A DNA stretch of 61,489 nt from Nostoc sp. KVJ20 (GCF_001712795.1 NZ_KV757620.1:39847-101335); one strand, 5' to 3'; shown: positions 9,341-17,472, counted from the stretch's first letter. The notes: generated by a model not told the origin, from the letters alone. Made by a program: numbers and translations.

Positions 9341-10393
9341 ATGAAATTCAGCGAAATCCTCCGTCAATTTGGTGACGCGGCCACCAATAATAGCCTGACT
9401 AGCAACCCAGACCAAGACCCAGAAATTACAGGGGTAGCAGCCATTGATGAAGCTAGCGTCGGTACTCTCTGTTACGTAGAAGGTGCAAAATTTAAATCTT
9501 TTGTCGGTAATACCAATGCTAGTGCTTTAATTTTGCCCCAGGATGAAAAATTACAGGCGCTTGCACAAGAGAGAGGTATTGTTTGGCTAGCAACCCCAGA
9601 TCCGCGATTATTGTTTGCCAAAGCGATCGCACTTTTTTACCAACCATATCGCCCTACCCCAGAAATTCATCCCACAGCTGTGATTCACTCCACCGCAAAA
9701 GTTGGTAGTGATGTTTATATTGGCCCCCATGCTGTGATTCAACAAGGGGTAGAAATTGGCAATGGCGCAATCATTCATCCCAATGTAGTGATTTATCCAG
9801 ATGTCAAAATAGGCGATCGCACCACCTTACACGCCAACTGTACCATCCACGAACGCACCCGCATCGGTGCAGATTGCGTCATTCACAGTGGTGCTGTTAT
9901 TGGTGCAGAAGGCTTTGGTTTTGTTCCTACCCGGACTGGTTGGTTCAAAATGGAACAATCAGGCTGTACAGTCTTAGAAGATGGTGTAGAAGTTGGCTGT
10001 AACACTGGCATTGACCGCCCAGCAGTGGGAGAAACACGAGTAGGTCGCAATACAGTGATTGATAACTTAGTGCAAATAGGTCATGGTTGCCAAATCGGTT
10101 CTGGTTGTGCGATCGCAGGTCAAGTTGGCATGGCGGGAGGCGTTAAACTCGGAAATCGCGTTATTTTGGCTGGACAAACAGGAATAGTCAATCAAGTGAA
10201 GATGGGAGATGGGTCGATGACATCTGCTCAAACTGGAATTCACAACGATGTTGCACCAGGAGAAATTGTCTGCGGAACTCCAGCCCTTCCTTACAAACTA
10301 TATCTCAAGGTATCTGCTGTTTATGGTCGCCTGCCAGATATGTATCAATCGCTAAAACAGTTGCAACGTAAATTCAAAAATAGCAATGATTAA
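9341..10393 (+). CDS. lpxD: UDP-3-O-acylglucosamine N-acyltransferase
   Basis: A 350-residue LpxD. The N-terminal uridine-binding domain (residues 1-100) is followed by a left-handed beta-helix of hexapeptide repeats (about 103-310, such as IGNGAI, IGDRTT, IGADCV). The catalytic His is H248 in VQIGHGCQIG. It adds the second acyl chain from acyl-ACP to UDP-3-O-acylglucosamine in lipid A synthesis, in the cytosol. Other lpx genes are not in this window. An inverted repeat follows the stop. Confidence 0.95.
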   Translation: MKFSEILRQFGDAATNNSLTSNPDQDPEITGVAAIDEASVGTLCYVEGAKFKSFVGNTNASALILPQDEKLQALAQERGIVWLATPDPRLLFAKAIALFYQPYRPTPEIHPTAVIHSTAKVGSDVYIGPHAVIQQGVEIGNGAIIHPNVVIYPDVKIGDRTTLHANCTIHERTRIGADCVIHSGAVIGAEGFGFVPTRTGWFKMEQSGCTVLEDGVEVGCNTGIDRPAVGETRVGRNTVIDNLVQIGHGCQIGSGCAIAGQVGMAGGVKLGNRVILAGQTGIVNQVKMGDGSMTSAQTGIHNDVAPGEIVCGTPALPYKLYLKVSAVYGRLPDMYQSLKQLQRKFKNSND

Positions 10394-10407
10394 GCTACTT
10401 CTGTAAT

Positions 10408-10453
10408 GGATTTAAACCCCTGACTTTTTAAGGAACTTTGGGGGTTTAAGTCC
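10408..10453 (+). terminator. Inverted repeat after lpxD
   Basis: A 13-bp inverted repeat (GGATTTAAACCCC against GGGGTTTAAGTCC, one G-T pair) with a 20-nt loop, 15 bp past the lpxD stop. No T-run follows the right arm, so it may be a weak terminator or a repeat. Confidence 0.45.
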
Positions 10454-10497
10454 TAGCCTTTGAAGGGCAGTGCGAATTGAAGCCTAAGCTAAATCCC

Positions 10498-10640
10498 CGG
10501 ACGCTCTCTACGAGACGCTAAAAGCGAACGCAGACTCGCTAACGCTTCTCCACGAGACGCTACGCGAACGCTAACACAAAACGTAATTGCGTTAGCGAAG
10601 CGGGGCGTTAGCAAGAGTGCGAATTGCGAATTGCGAATTG
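10498..10640. repeat. Cluster of GAGACGC/GCGAACG palindromic repeats
   Basis: This stretch carries several copies of ACGAGACGCTA and GCGAACGC and their complements (near 10507, 10527, 10551 and 10563, then GCGTTAGCGAAGC near 10589), followed by three tandem GCGAATT heptads at 10619-10640. It matches the type of dispersed palindromic element common in Nostoc. I see no gene in the 315 bp between lpxD and queE. Confidence 0.65.
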
Positions 10641-10708
10641 CAAAGCCGCCCTAACCATTTCATAAAATCTTACTTTTTTCTTGATTACATCTTCATCAAA
10701 CTCAAATT

Positions 10709-11506
10709 TTACAGTTGGTTCAGCATTTTATGCGTCTGGGGTATTACACGCACGTGCCTGACAAAGCCCTTCATCAAAGCTTGCCACGTCAAAACTTGAT
10801 CGCTCGAAGGCGCAAGCATAGGTATTGGGGAAAATTGTTCAGATACTGCCAAAGGCGTAACAGGTTGTAAAAATACTGAGATATCTGGACTAACCTCTGC
10901 CACCAAGGAAGCTGAACGTTCTAACTCGGCGGGATCTGTGTTTTGAGACACAATTATCTTGACAAAAACATTTAAATATGAGTCATAACATAACTGGAGA
11001 AATTTACTATGTTCTTGCCAATGACTTTCGCCGCTAACACTGGGCAATTTGAAATCCATACCTACAGAGTCTAAGTAGGGGAGAATCATTGCTAGTTGTT
11101 CTGGGCGATGTCCGCCAGTTTCTAAGTATACAGGTAGACCAGTTATGGCTCGCACTTGGGGTAGAAACTGCGTTAGAAATGAGGCATGAAGAAGTGGTTC
11201 GCCTCCAGTTAAGCTAATGCTATCGTGTAGACAAGGTAAATTTTGCTGTTCCACCCATTTGATTAAGATGGGTAATGGGACAGGGTTAGAGTGGATTTCA
11301 AAGTCGCGCAATCCAGGCGATCGCTCTATCCGACAAGTTGCAGGTGCATTCCAAGTGTGGGCACTATCACAAAAGTGACAGCGCAAATCACACAAAGCAA
11401 AACGAATAAATATCTGACGCGTCCCTACATTCAGTCCTTCCCCTTGAATGGCAGAAAAGACCTCAACCAGGCGTGCGGTAGGTGTAACCGTATTTTTAGC
11501 AATCAT
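10709..11506 (-). CDS. queE: 7-carboxy-7-deazaguanine synthase QueE
   Basis: A 265-residue radical SAM enzyme. The modified QueE motif CDLRCHFC (Cys39, Cys43, Cys46) binds the [4Fe-4S] cluster, and VFSAIQGEG (residues 16-24) is the typical family N-terminus. SLTGGEPLL is the SAM-contacting GGE motif. It contracts 6-carboxytetrahydropterin to 7-carboxy-7-deazaguanine on the way to queuosine in tRNA. No other que genes are in the window. It is divergent from the STAS-sugar transferase gene. Confidence 0.92.
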   Translation of the reverse strand: MIAKNTVTPTARLVEVFSAIQGEGLNVGTRQIFIRFALCDLRCHFCDSAHTWNAPATCRIERSPGLRDFEIHSNPVPLPILIKWVEQQNLPCLHDSISLTGGEPLLHASFLTQFLPQVRAITGLPVYLETGGHRPEQLAMILPYLDSVGMDFKLPSVSGESHWQEHSKFLQLCYDSYLNVFVKIIVSQNTDPAELERSASLVAEVSPDISVFLQPVTPLAVSEQFSPIPMLAPSSDQVLTWQALMKGFVRHVRVIPQTHKMLNQL

Positions 11507-11704
11507 TTGATGAGAGCAACGCGATCGCGCTGCGTCGGCACAACAGCAAGGATGTTTTTTGGCTTCTTGTTCTATTGTGAATCGTCGCTAGCGATCTCCA
11601 ATCTCAGCCCCGGTAAATAGCAATTAGTCCTTACTACTACTGATTCCAATATTAGGTTAGGTAATTTTGTAGGACAAAATAATGTTTGGCAGATTACATT
11701 ATAC

Positions 11705-12754
11705 ATGGCAACGAAAGTGCAAAGCTTCATGACTAGCCAACCGACAGAGGTCGATTTTCCAGTTAATTCCCTAAACGACACGGCTATAGTGCAGGTGCCC
11801 GCACGGTTGAGCGTGCTGGAGGCTTTAGGGTTTAAGCAAACCTGCCAAGGCTTAATCCAGCCCAATTCACATCCCAAGCAAATCATTATTGATTTTCACC
11901 AAACTACTTTTATGGATAGCAGTGGTTTAGGGGCCCTGGTCAGTAATTTTAAATACGCCCAGACCAAAGGGATTACATTAACACTGCGGAATGTAACACC
12001 TCAGGTAATGGCAGTCTTAAAACTCACCGGATTGGATCAAGTTTTTCCCCTAGAGCTTGTGGGTGATGGGTCGTTAATCAAACAAGAAGACTTAGTAGAT
12101 AATCGGAAGACAACTTCCCGTAAAGTAGAGCAGTTACCCACTACTCATCCTTCTGTGGCATCTTGGATGAAACGGTTATTAGACATTGTGGGATCTGTGG
12201 TCGGTTTATTAATTACAGGAGTTTTGTTTATTCCGATTGCGATCGCTATTCAAATTAATGATCCCGGCCCAATTTTCTTTAGTCAAACCCGCTGTGGCTG
12301 GATGGGTAAGCGGTTTCAGATTTGGAAATTCCGCTCCATGTGTGTGGATGCGGAAGCGAAGAAATCCCAAGTCAAAAACCAAGTGCAAGGTGCTTTTTTC
12401 AAGAATGATAATGATCCCAGAATTACCAAAGTAGGGCGTTTTTTACGGCGAACTAGTCTTGATGAACTGCCACAATTTTGGAACGTCCTCAAAGGACAAA
12501 TGAGTTTAGTCGGTACTCGACCACCTACACCTGATGAAGTCGAACGCTACGAAGTACCAGAGTGGCAACGTTTAGATGTTAAACCTGGTATGACTGGCGA
12601 ATGGCAGGTAAATGGACGTTCTACAGTCCGTAGTTTTGAAGATGTAATTCGTCTGGATTTGCAGTATCAAAAAAATTGGAGTTTGGTGTACGATTTAAAG
12701 CTAATTTTCAAAACTATAGCTATTCTGTTTAATAGAAACAGTGGTGCTGTTTAG
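11705..12754 (+). CDS. STAS domain fused to sugar-phosphate transferase
   Basis: A 349-residue two-part protein. Residues about 20-118 form a STAS (anti-sigma-antagonist-like) domain with the switch segment FMDSSGLGALV, whose Ser would be the phosphorylation site in SpoIIAA-type proteins. Residues 155-349 are a bacterial sugar transferase (WcaJ/PglC type): a membrane re-entrant helix (LLDIVGSVVGLLITGVLFIP), then FRSMCVDAEA, SLDELPQFWNVL and KPGMTGEWQVNGR. These enzymes put the first sugar-1-phosphate on undecaprenyl phosphate to start a polysaccharide. The STAS part suggests control by a partner kinase or anti-sigma-like protein. Starts at 11705 or 11729 are both possible. A terminator follows. 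Confidence 0.9.
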   Translation: MATKVQSFMTSQPTEVDFPVNSLNDTAIVQVPARLSVLEALGFKQTCQGLIQPNSHPKQIIIDFHQTTFMDSSGLGALVSNFKYAQTKGITLTLRNVTPQVMAVLKLTGLDQVFPLELVGDGSLIKQEDLVDNRKTTSRKVEQLPTTHPSVASWMKRLLDIVGSVVGLLITGVLFIPIAIAIQINDPGPIFFSQTRCGWMGKRFQIWKFRSMCVDAEAKKSQVKNQVQGAFFKNDNDPRITKVGRFLRRTSLDELPQFWNVLKGQMSLVGTRPPTPDEVERYEVPEWQRLDVKPGMTGEWQVNGRSTVRSFEDVIRLDLQYQKNWSLVYDLKLIFKTIAILFNRNSGAV

Positions 12755-12815
12755 CTAATTACCCTTATTCACAATTTTTTTCTAACTTTCAATTCTCACA
12801 ATAATTGTTAGATAC

Positions 12816-12841
12816 ACCCAAGCCTAAACATAGGCTTGGGT
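12816..12841 (+). terminator. Terminator after the sugar transferase gene
   Basis: A perfect 11-bp inverted repeat (ACCCAAGCCTA, loop AACA, complement) followed by AAATTTTA. It lies 61 bp past the stop. Confidence 0.75.
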
Positions 12842-12965
12842 AAATTTTAGGTTCATCTACAGCACCAGCTAAGTGTCAGCCAATTTTGGATTAACCAGAT
12901 GGAGATGGATAAACAAATATCTTTCTTGAAATAAAGATGTTTATTTTTGATCCCAAATTAAAATC

Positions 12966-13033
12966 GAGTGATTGAAACCAAGTTTGGATTTTGAATTTTG
13001 AATCATCCAATCCAAAATCCAAAATCCAAAATA
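12966..13033. repeat. CCAAAAT tandem repeat
   Basis: Tandem CCAAAAT heptads at 13013-13033, preceded by an inverted, diverged arm (TTTGGATTTTGAATTTTG) at 12982-13000, so the element can fold on itself. It lies in the 299 bp convergent gap that otherwise holds only the terminator. Confidence 0.55.
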
Positions 13034-13053
13034 TGGTAATTTTCTGCATCAAT

Positions 13054-14511
13054 TTATCCTACCGCCTTCTGAACACCAACTACTTCAACCTGCTGCACCT
13101 CTGGCAACAAACGCTTTACGCCTTGCTTAACAAACCCCTGCAAAAAACCAATCTGCTGATTTTGCTGAAACACCTTTTGCAATGTTTGCCGTAAATTCTC
13201 CAAATTCAAACCAGTCCCAGAATCTATTGCTATTTCCTGGTGTTGGAAATACTCAACTAGACTTAACCCTGCGACTCTGGTCAAATAAGCTGCACTGACT
13301 CCCTGAACTACGCCACCAGCAACAAAGGTAACGGCATTACTTTTCAGAACAGTACTAATAGCCTTTGTAGAAAGTTCAACTAAACCCAGTTTCAGCATTA
13401 AACTTCCCATTGCTCCAGCTACGGTTTGTGCTTGTTCAAGGGAAAATTTCTGCTGATAGATATTACCCAAATCCATTACCATTTGAGCATTAATTGCCGC
13501 AGTCGCCAGAATATCAAGGGCTGGGACTGGGTTAGCAAAGGCAGCAGCAGCAGCTATCCATTGATATTGTTCAATAATTGGAGTGGCGCGATCGCGTCTG
13601 GTTCCATTCAGCCAGTTTTTCGCCTCAGCTTTCAACAACCCAGCTTTTCTCATGGTTGTCACCCAAACCAGGCGTTGTCCTTGCTGTACCAAAGCTTCAC
13701 CCAACTGCTGCGTCAACTGCTGGATATCTGCTGCTGGTTGTTCCATCCACTCTTGCACAGAACCATCAGCCTCATGCTTTCGGACTTTGATGGCTATAGG
13801 AGAGGCCGCAGTTGCAACTACATTTCCCTGCATCCGTTGTTTCAATTGACTAAAGATGCTGGCGCTTTCATCAGTTAAATACTGATCTTGTTTGTTGAAA
13901 ACCAGGATTGTGGATTGATTTGCTGCCTTTAGCTGCTGTAAGGTTTGAAATTCTGAGTCTGTCAAATCACCGTTTGTCAGGAACAGAACAAAATCAGATT
14001 TTGCTACTTCTGCCAAAATAGCCGCATCTGAATTTTCACCGACTTCTCTAAATAAAGGTGCTGTTTCTTCTAAAGACACCAAATTTTGTGTCTCTAGATT
14101 TTGCTTTAGCACTTTAATTAAAGTGCTTTTACCTACGGATTTCCCGCCAGTCACAGCCACTTTAATTTTTTGTCTATCTAATTCCAGCAACAATTGGGCA
14201 ACTTGTTCTCTGAGTGTTTGTAATGCCGGATGGTTTTCTGATTCTTGTGCTAATTGGTTAATTACAGTCTCAGTCTTAGCGATCGCACTTTCCACAGTCG
14301 CCCGATCCACAACCATACCATTTAGCTGCTCTAAACTGTCTTTCGGGCGATTTTGTTGGAATAACCACAAACCGCCGCCTACAGCTAAAGCACTCAACAA
14401 ACCAAACTCACTCACCTGCACTATAGAATCGTGCCAACTGTCCAACATCCACAGGGAAAAGGACAGTCCCAATCCTCCCACTAAAATTGGTCGCTGCAAC
14501 TTCACAACCAT
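13054..14511 (-). CDS. DUF697 membrane-associated GTPase
   Basis: A 485-residue protein of the YcjX/YcjF-like GTPase group common in cyanobacteria. Two N-terminal hydrophobic segments (about residues 8-24 and 36-51) precede a GTPase domain with P-loop TGGKSVGKST (121-130) and G4 motif NKQD, then a C-terminal DUF697 region rich in Ala and Gly (about 315-440). The cellular role is unknown; related proteins are membrane-bound stress GTPases. It lies 42 bp downstream of the homing-type nuclease gene on the same strand. Confidence 0.82.
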   Translation of the reverse strand: MVVKLQRPILVGGLGLSFSLWMLDSWHDSIVQVSEFGLLSALAVGGGLWLFQQNRPKDSLEQLNGMVVDRATVESAIAKTETVINQLAQESENHPALQTLREQVAQLLLELDRQKIKVAVTGGKSVGKSTLIKVLKQNLETQNLVSLEETAPLFREVGENSDAAILAEVAKSDFVLFLTNGDLTDSEFQTLQQLKAANQSTILVFNKQDQYLTDESASIFSQLKQRMQGNVVATAASPIAIKVRKHEADGSVQEWMEQPAADIQQLTQQLGEALVQQGQRLVWVTTMRKAGLLKAEAKNWLNGTRRDRATPIIEQYQWIAAAAAFANPVPALDILATAAINAQMVMDLGNIYQQKFSLEQAQTVAGAMGSLMLKLGLVELSTKAISTVLKSNAVTFVAGGVVQGVSAAYLTRVAGLSLVEYFQHQEIAIDSGTGLNLENLRQTLQKVFQQNQQIGFLQGFVKQGVKRLLPEVQQVEVVGVQKAVG

Positions 14512-14553
14512 GATTCTCCGCGCCTTTTTGATGGCTATTTCTTCCAGAATAGA

Positions 14554-15036
14554 TCAAAAACCTGCTTTTTCAAGTTCAACAGCCGAACAGCCACAACTTT
14601 CTTGACTTAGAGATTTTGCTGAAATTAGCTCCCAAGCATTCCTATATTGTGCAGAACGCGGTTTACGCTGTCTTTTCTCAGCTTCAACAAGGTGTATTTC
14701 GCTACCGTAGCCAATAAATATGTCTATTGGGAAGATATAAAACAGGTCAAGATTTTCTATATAAACTAAAGCAAAATTAAAGTCTGCTAGAGTATACGCT
14801 TCTCGAAGCATTTGTCGCCGATTGGTTTTAGTGCGGCGATTATCTACAACATAATTGCCAGAAGGTTTATCAAACCAAGCATATTTGACTTGAATTTTAA
14901 CTAGAGTTCCCTCAACATCAAATACTAAATCATAAGGTAGTCTATCACCAACAGGTTTCAAAACTCCCCAACCACGCTTTAAGGCATGAATAACAGCAGC
15001 TTGTTCAGCTATGTCTCCTCTAAGCTTTGTGTCCAT
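14554..15036 (-). CDS. Free-standing homing endonuclease, I-Ssp6803I-like
   Basis: A 160-residue PD-(D/E)XK nuclease of the group-I-intron-associated family. The start is the ATG at 15036; an upstream in-frame TTG adds only two residues. The active-site layout E11, D36, Q49-V-K51 matches what I recall for I-Ssp6803I, and so do the blocks GWGVLKP, YVVDNRRTKTNRR, GSEIHLVEAEKRQRKPRS. I-Ssp6803I is encoded within the tRNA-fMet group I intron of Synechocystis and cuts intronless tRNA-fMet genes at the anticodon region. Here the gene lies outside the intron, 71 bp downstream of the tRNA 3' end on the same strand, past a hairpin. No Shine-Dalgarno sequence is evident. The family assignment is strong; activity is not shown. 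Confidence 0.9.
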   Translation of the reverse strand: MDTKLRGDIAEQAAVIHALKRGWGVLKPVGDRLPYDLVFDVEGTLVKIQVKYAWFDKPSGNYVVDNRRTKTNRRQMLREAYTLADFNFALVYIENLDLFYIFPIDIFIGYGSEIHLVEAEKRQRKPRSAQYRNAWELISAKSLSQESCGCSAVELEKAGF

Positions 15037-15060
15037 CTGCAAAATAAAAATAATTAAATA

Positions 15061-15102
15061 AAATAAAACCCCGGAATCTTTTCAAATTCCAGGGTTTTAT
15101 TT
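15061..15102 (-). terminator. Terminator-like hairpin between tRNA-fMet and the endonuclease gene
   Basis: A 17-bp inverted repeat with one mismatch (arms 15061-15077 and 15086-15102, loop CTTTTCAA). Its minus-strand form has an AT-rich base and a GC core, and A/T-rich DNA follows. It begins 6 bp past the tRNA CCA, so it should end the tRNA transcript before the nuclease gene. Confidence 0.75.
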
Positions 15103-15107
15103 TAATT

Positions 15108-15428
15108 TGGTGGCGGGAAGTGGATTTGAACCACTGACCTTCGGGTTATGCTTACCAACTACAACTTTCGTTGCCCAGATATACTGGTTTGTGGTCTGGA
15201 CTGTCCCTTCACCCTCGCCGTTAGCGTTAGGGTGTCTGCCTTCCAGTCTCTACACCTTCTCCATTTCTGGAGCTTGGTTCGGGATTACCGCGCTATTGGC
15301 TTCCCCGAGTTTGACAGATAAACGCACATAAGTTTCTTTATGTGCCGCCCATAGCAAACTTAACTAATAAGCGTCTAGTTAACTTTGCCCGTTGAGCCCG
15401 ACGAGCTACCAGGCTGCTCTATCCCGCG
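15108..15428 (-). tRNA. Initiator tRNA-fMet(CAU), interrupted by a group I intron
   Basis: The exons are 15395-15428 (5', 34 nt from CGCGGGAT to U33) and 15108-15150 (3', 43 nt from C34 to an encoded CCA). Joined, they give 77 nt with the anticodon loop CUCAUAA, the initiator-type GGG/CCC pairs at the base of the anticodon stem, TTCAAATC in the T loop, and an unpaired position 1-72 (C against C), all initiator traits. The joint repeats CA, so the split could be placed up to two bases later. I chose the site after U33 because group I 5' exons end in U and introns end in G. Confidence 0.95.
15151..15394 (-). other. Group I intron in the tRNA-fMet anticodon loop
   Basis: A 244-nt intron without an ORF on its own strand. 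It follows the group I rules (exon U before, terminal G) and contains core-like blocks, including GAGACTGGAAGGCAGAC and GGGACAGTCCAGACC, that fit the P3/P7 region of the tRNA-type IC3 subgroup. Self-splicing introns at this site are known in cyanobacterial tRNA-fMet genes. Its size is in the usual range for an ORF-less tRNA intron. I did not fold it fully, so the subgroup is inferred. Confidence 0.88.
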
Positions 15429-15474
15429 TTGCTCTCGACTTATTTATAATAACCTATAGTCAAGAGTTTGGCAA

Positions 15475-16467
15475 CTACAAAAATGATAATTCTCCAATTA
15501 CTTCTAAACGCTTGTATTTTCCTAAGGTGACAAACTTCTCTGAGAGGCTTTGTGCGGCGCTGGGACTAATCCAACCCATTTGTTGGAGTAAGTGAATAGC
15601 AACGGCGTGTTTTGCCCGCTTTGCCCCATCCATAACTTTAATTGCCAATCCCATGCCTTCACCGAGTCTACCAATGCACTGCACTCCTTCGGCTCCAGCT
15701 TTACTGACTAGTTCCCCTGGAGTTAAGCGCATCAGTTCCGTATCAAATTCTCCATCTCCTGCTACCAAAGCGGGGTGATGAGTCATCGCACGGACAATAC
15801 GCTCCATATCCAAGTTAGTACTAGAAGCTAACAGGGCATACAAAGAGGCCATGTGACCTAGTTGCATCAGATAAGTTGGTGCGCCGCAGTCATCATGAGC
15901 GCTGATAAACTCTTCCGCTGGCATTCGCAGCAATTCTGCTACTTTGCCCAAAATCAACTGCTGTATTGGGTGCTTGCGATCCAAATAGTTATTCAAGGGC
16001 CAACGGCGTTGCTGACAAACAGCTAACATTCCTGCGTGTTTTCCAGAGCAATTGTATTCTAAAGGACTCCGCTTACCTTCAGGAATTGGACACTGGAGTA
16101 TAGTCGGGTCAAGATCAGCCCGCCAAAGAATATTAAATACCTGTCGGACTTGATCTATTCTGCCTTTATGGGAACTTGTAATAATTGCTAAGTCGCGATC
16201 GCTGAGTTGATAGCGTTCCAGTGTACCTGTGGTGGTGACTGCGAGTGCCTGAAATGGTTTGAGGGCTGAACGGATAAATGCAGCAGTTTCAGAATTTCCA
16301 GCAACGGTTAAAACCCGTCCTCGTTCGTCGCAGACAACAGCTTGGACTATATGCCTGGATTCAATAATACCTTCCCGCAGCAACCGGACTTCCAGTGCTG
16401 TGGCTTGAGTTCGTTTTCCCATTGTCATGGGTTTATATTTATTACCTTTTTTAATTAATTTAGTCAT
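15475..16467 (-). CDS. Asparaginase II family protein
   Basis: A 330-residue frame of the Asparaginase_II (PF06089-type) family. The likely start is Met14 (16428) or Met16 (16422), since residues 1-13 are lysine-rich and unlike the family. Conserved blocks are SALKPFQAL, TSSHKG, YNCSGKHAGML and HDDCGAPTYLM, then a Gly-rich segment SKAGAEGVQCIG. Members hydrolyse L-asparagine, and this type was first described in Rhizobium. It is probably cytosolic. A repeat hairpin (16462-16514) separates it from the CGLD27 gene. Confidence 0.88.
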   Translation of the reverse strand: MTKLIKKGNKYKPMTMGKRTQATALEVRLLREGIIESRHIVQAVVCDERGRVLTVAGNSETAAFIRSALKPFQALAVTTTGTLERYQLSDRDLAIITSSHKGRIDQVRQVFNILWRADLDPTILQCPIPEGKRSPLEYNCSGKHAGMLAVCQQRRWPLNNYLDRKHPIQQLILGKVAELLRMPAEEFISAHDDCGAPTYLMQLGHMASLYALLASSTNLDMERIVRAMTHHPALVAGDGEFDTELMRLTPGELVSKAGAEGVQCIGRLGEGMGLAIKVMDGAKRAKHAVAIHLLQQMGWISPSAAQSLSEKFVTLGKYKRLEVIGELSFL

Positions 16468-16514
16468 TGGTCATTGGTCATTAGTCCTTAGCTAATGACT
16501 AATGACCAATGACT
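16462..16514. repeat. Heptad repeat hairpin (GTCATTG family)
   Basis: A 23-bp inverted repeat with one mismatch (arms 16462-16484 and 16492-16514, loop TCCTTAG), built from TCATTGG/TCATTAG heptads and their complement. This is the most regular copy of the family that fills the ribosomal cluster gaps. It sits just past the CGLD27 stop, so it could act as its terminator. Confidence 0.8.
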
Positions 16515-16516
16515 TT

Positions 16517-17017
16517 TTAAAACAAATGCCAAACTATAGTACCAATAACGTACATTCCCGCCAAGCCAGCAAAGGTAAATTGTAACCGCCGCAGAATGGG
16601 TTTGATTTCGTATGCAACAATTAAGCGATCGCGGTTGAGGACTTCCTGTGGTTTTATCCAAGTTTGGCCGTCGTACCAGCCGGACTCTTCATAAAAGACT
16701 GTGGGACTACAAAGGCGATCGCACACGTAGAACCAGCCTAAGTACAACCTTACCAGTATAAGCACTAACCCGACACTCGCTCCTGCTGCACCACAGAGAA
16801 TAAAATGTGCAATATACTTGTGAGGTGCAAAACTTGCCGCAGCTATAGGCCCTGCGAAAAGCCAAGATAAACCCCAAATCCAAACAAGTTTCGTGATATA
16901 CTCGCGCCAATCTAGAGTAGTATCACGAAACAGCCAGGAAGTTTTTAACTCTTCGTATTCATTAAGCGGTTGTTGGTCTGTAGGAACTGGGCAATTAGAA
17001 ACCGAAGACCTAATCAT
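16517..17017 (-). CDS. CGLD27 family protein (DUF1230)
   Basis: A 166-residue protein with predicted membrane helices at about residues 42-62, 70-92 and 146-164, of the family named after Chlamydomonas CGLD27 (conserved in green lineage and diatoms). Typical blocks are NEYEELKTSWLF near residue 19 and GWYDGQTWIKPQEVLNRDRL near 113-132. The family is conserved in photosynthetic eukaryotes and cyanobacteria; in plants it is linked to iron-related acclimation, but its biochemical role is unknown. Its start overlaps the rsfS stop by 4 bp (ATGA), indicating translational coupling. Confidence 0.88.
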   Translation of the reverse strand: MIRSSVSNCPVPTDQQPLNEYEELKTSWLFRDTTLDWREYITKLVWIWGLSWLFAGPIAAASFAPHKYIAHFILCGAAGASVGLVLILVRLYLGWFYVCDRLCSPTVFYEESGWYDGQTWIKPQEVLNRDRLIVAYEIKPILRRLQFTFAGLAGMYVIGTIVWHLF

Positions 17018-17472
17018 GTTGGTTTATCCTCACCCTCATCAGATTCTGGAAGGGAAATACGCTCTGCATGAATCCAGAACGCTTCTAAATTATAAAACTC
17101 CCGTTCCTTGGGCATCATGATGTGAACGATCACATCACCATAGTCTTGTAGTACCCAACTCCCCTCAACTTTTCCTTCCGTCCTTAAGGGACGGCGTTGC
17201 AACTCAGTTTCGACTTTTCCTTCAATTGCTTGAGCGATCGCCCTGACCTGTACTTTAGAATAGCCAGTCATCATCACAAAGTAATCAGCCAGGTAAGACA
17301 CCTCTGCTACTTTCAGCAATAAAATCTCACCTGCTTTGCGGTCTGATGCCGCAACAGCGATCGTTGCAGCTAATTTTTCACTCGCCTCTTCGGTTTGGCC
17401 GTGGCTTATTACCGCACTCTTTGTCAGTGGGACAGATTGCAATGGGAAATTTCCTTGGAAATAATCAGTCAT
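17014..17472 (-). CDS. rsfS: Ribosomal silencing factor RsfS
   Basis: A 152-residue Iojap/RsfS protein. The fold runs from about residue 35 to 140, with ADYFVMMTGYSKVQVRAIA and WVLQDYGDVIVHIM as the hallmark segments; the first 30 residues are a variable extension. RsfS binds ribosomal protein L14 and blocks subunit joining when cells are starved. It is the first gene of a two-gene unit with the CGLD27 gene. Confidence 0.95.
   Translation of the reverse strand: MTDYFQGNFPLQSVPLTKSAVISHGQTEEASEKLAATIAVAASDRKAGEILLLKVAEVSYLADYFVMMTGYSKVQVRAIAQAIEGKVETELQRRPLRTEGKVEGSWVLQDYGDVIVHIMMPKEREFYNLEAFWIHAERISLPESDEGEDKPT

Noticed and set aside
10498..10640. Insertion sequence end or attachment site
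   Set aside because: There are palindromic repeats but no transposase, target duplication or integrase.
13426..13878. 150-residue plus-strand ORF
   Set aside because: A shadow of the DUF697 GTPase gene.
15107..15331. 74-residue plus-strand ORF across the tRNA region
   Set aside because: It is antisense to the tRNA-fMet 3' exon and group I intron; its sequence is non-protein-like.
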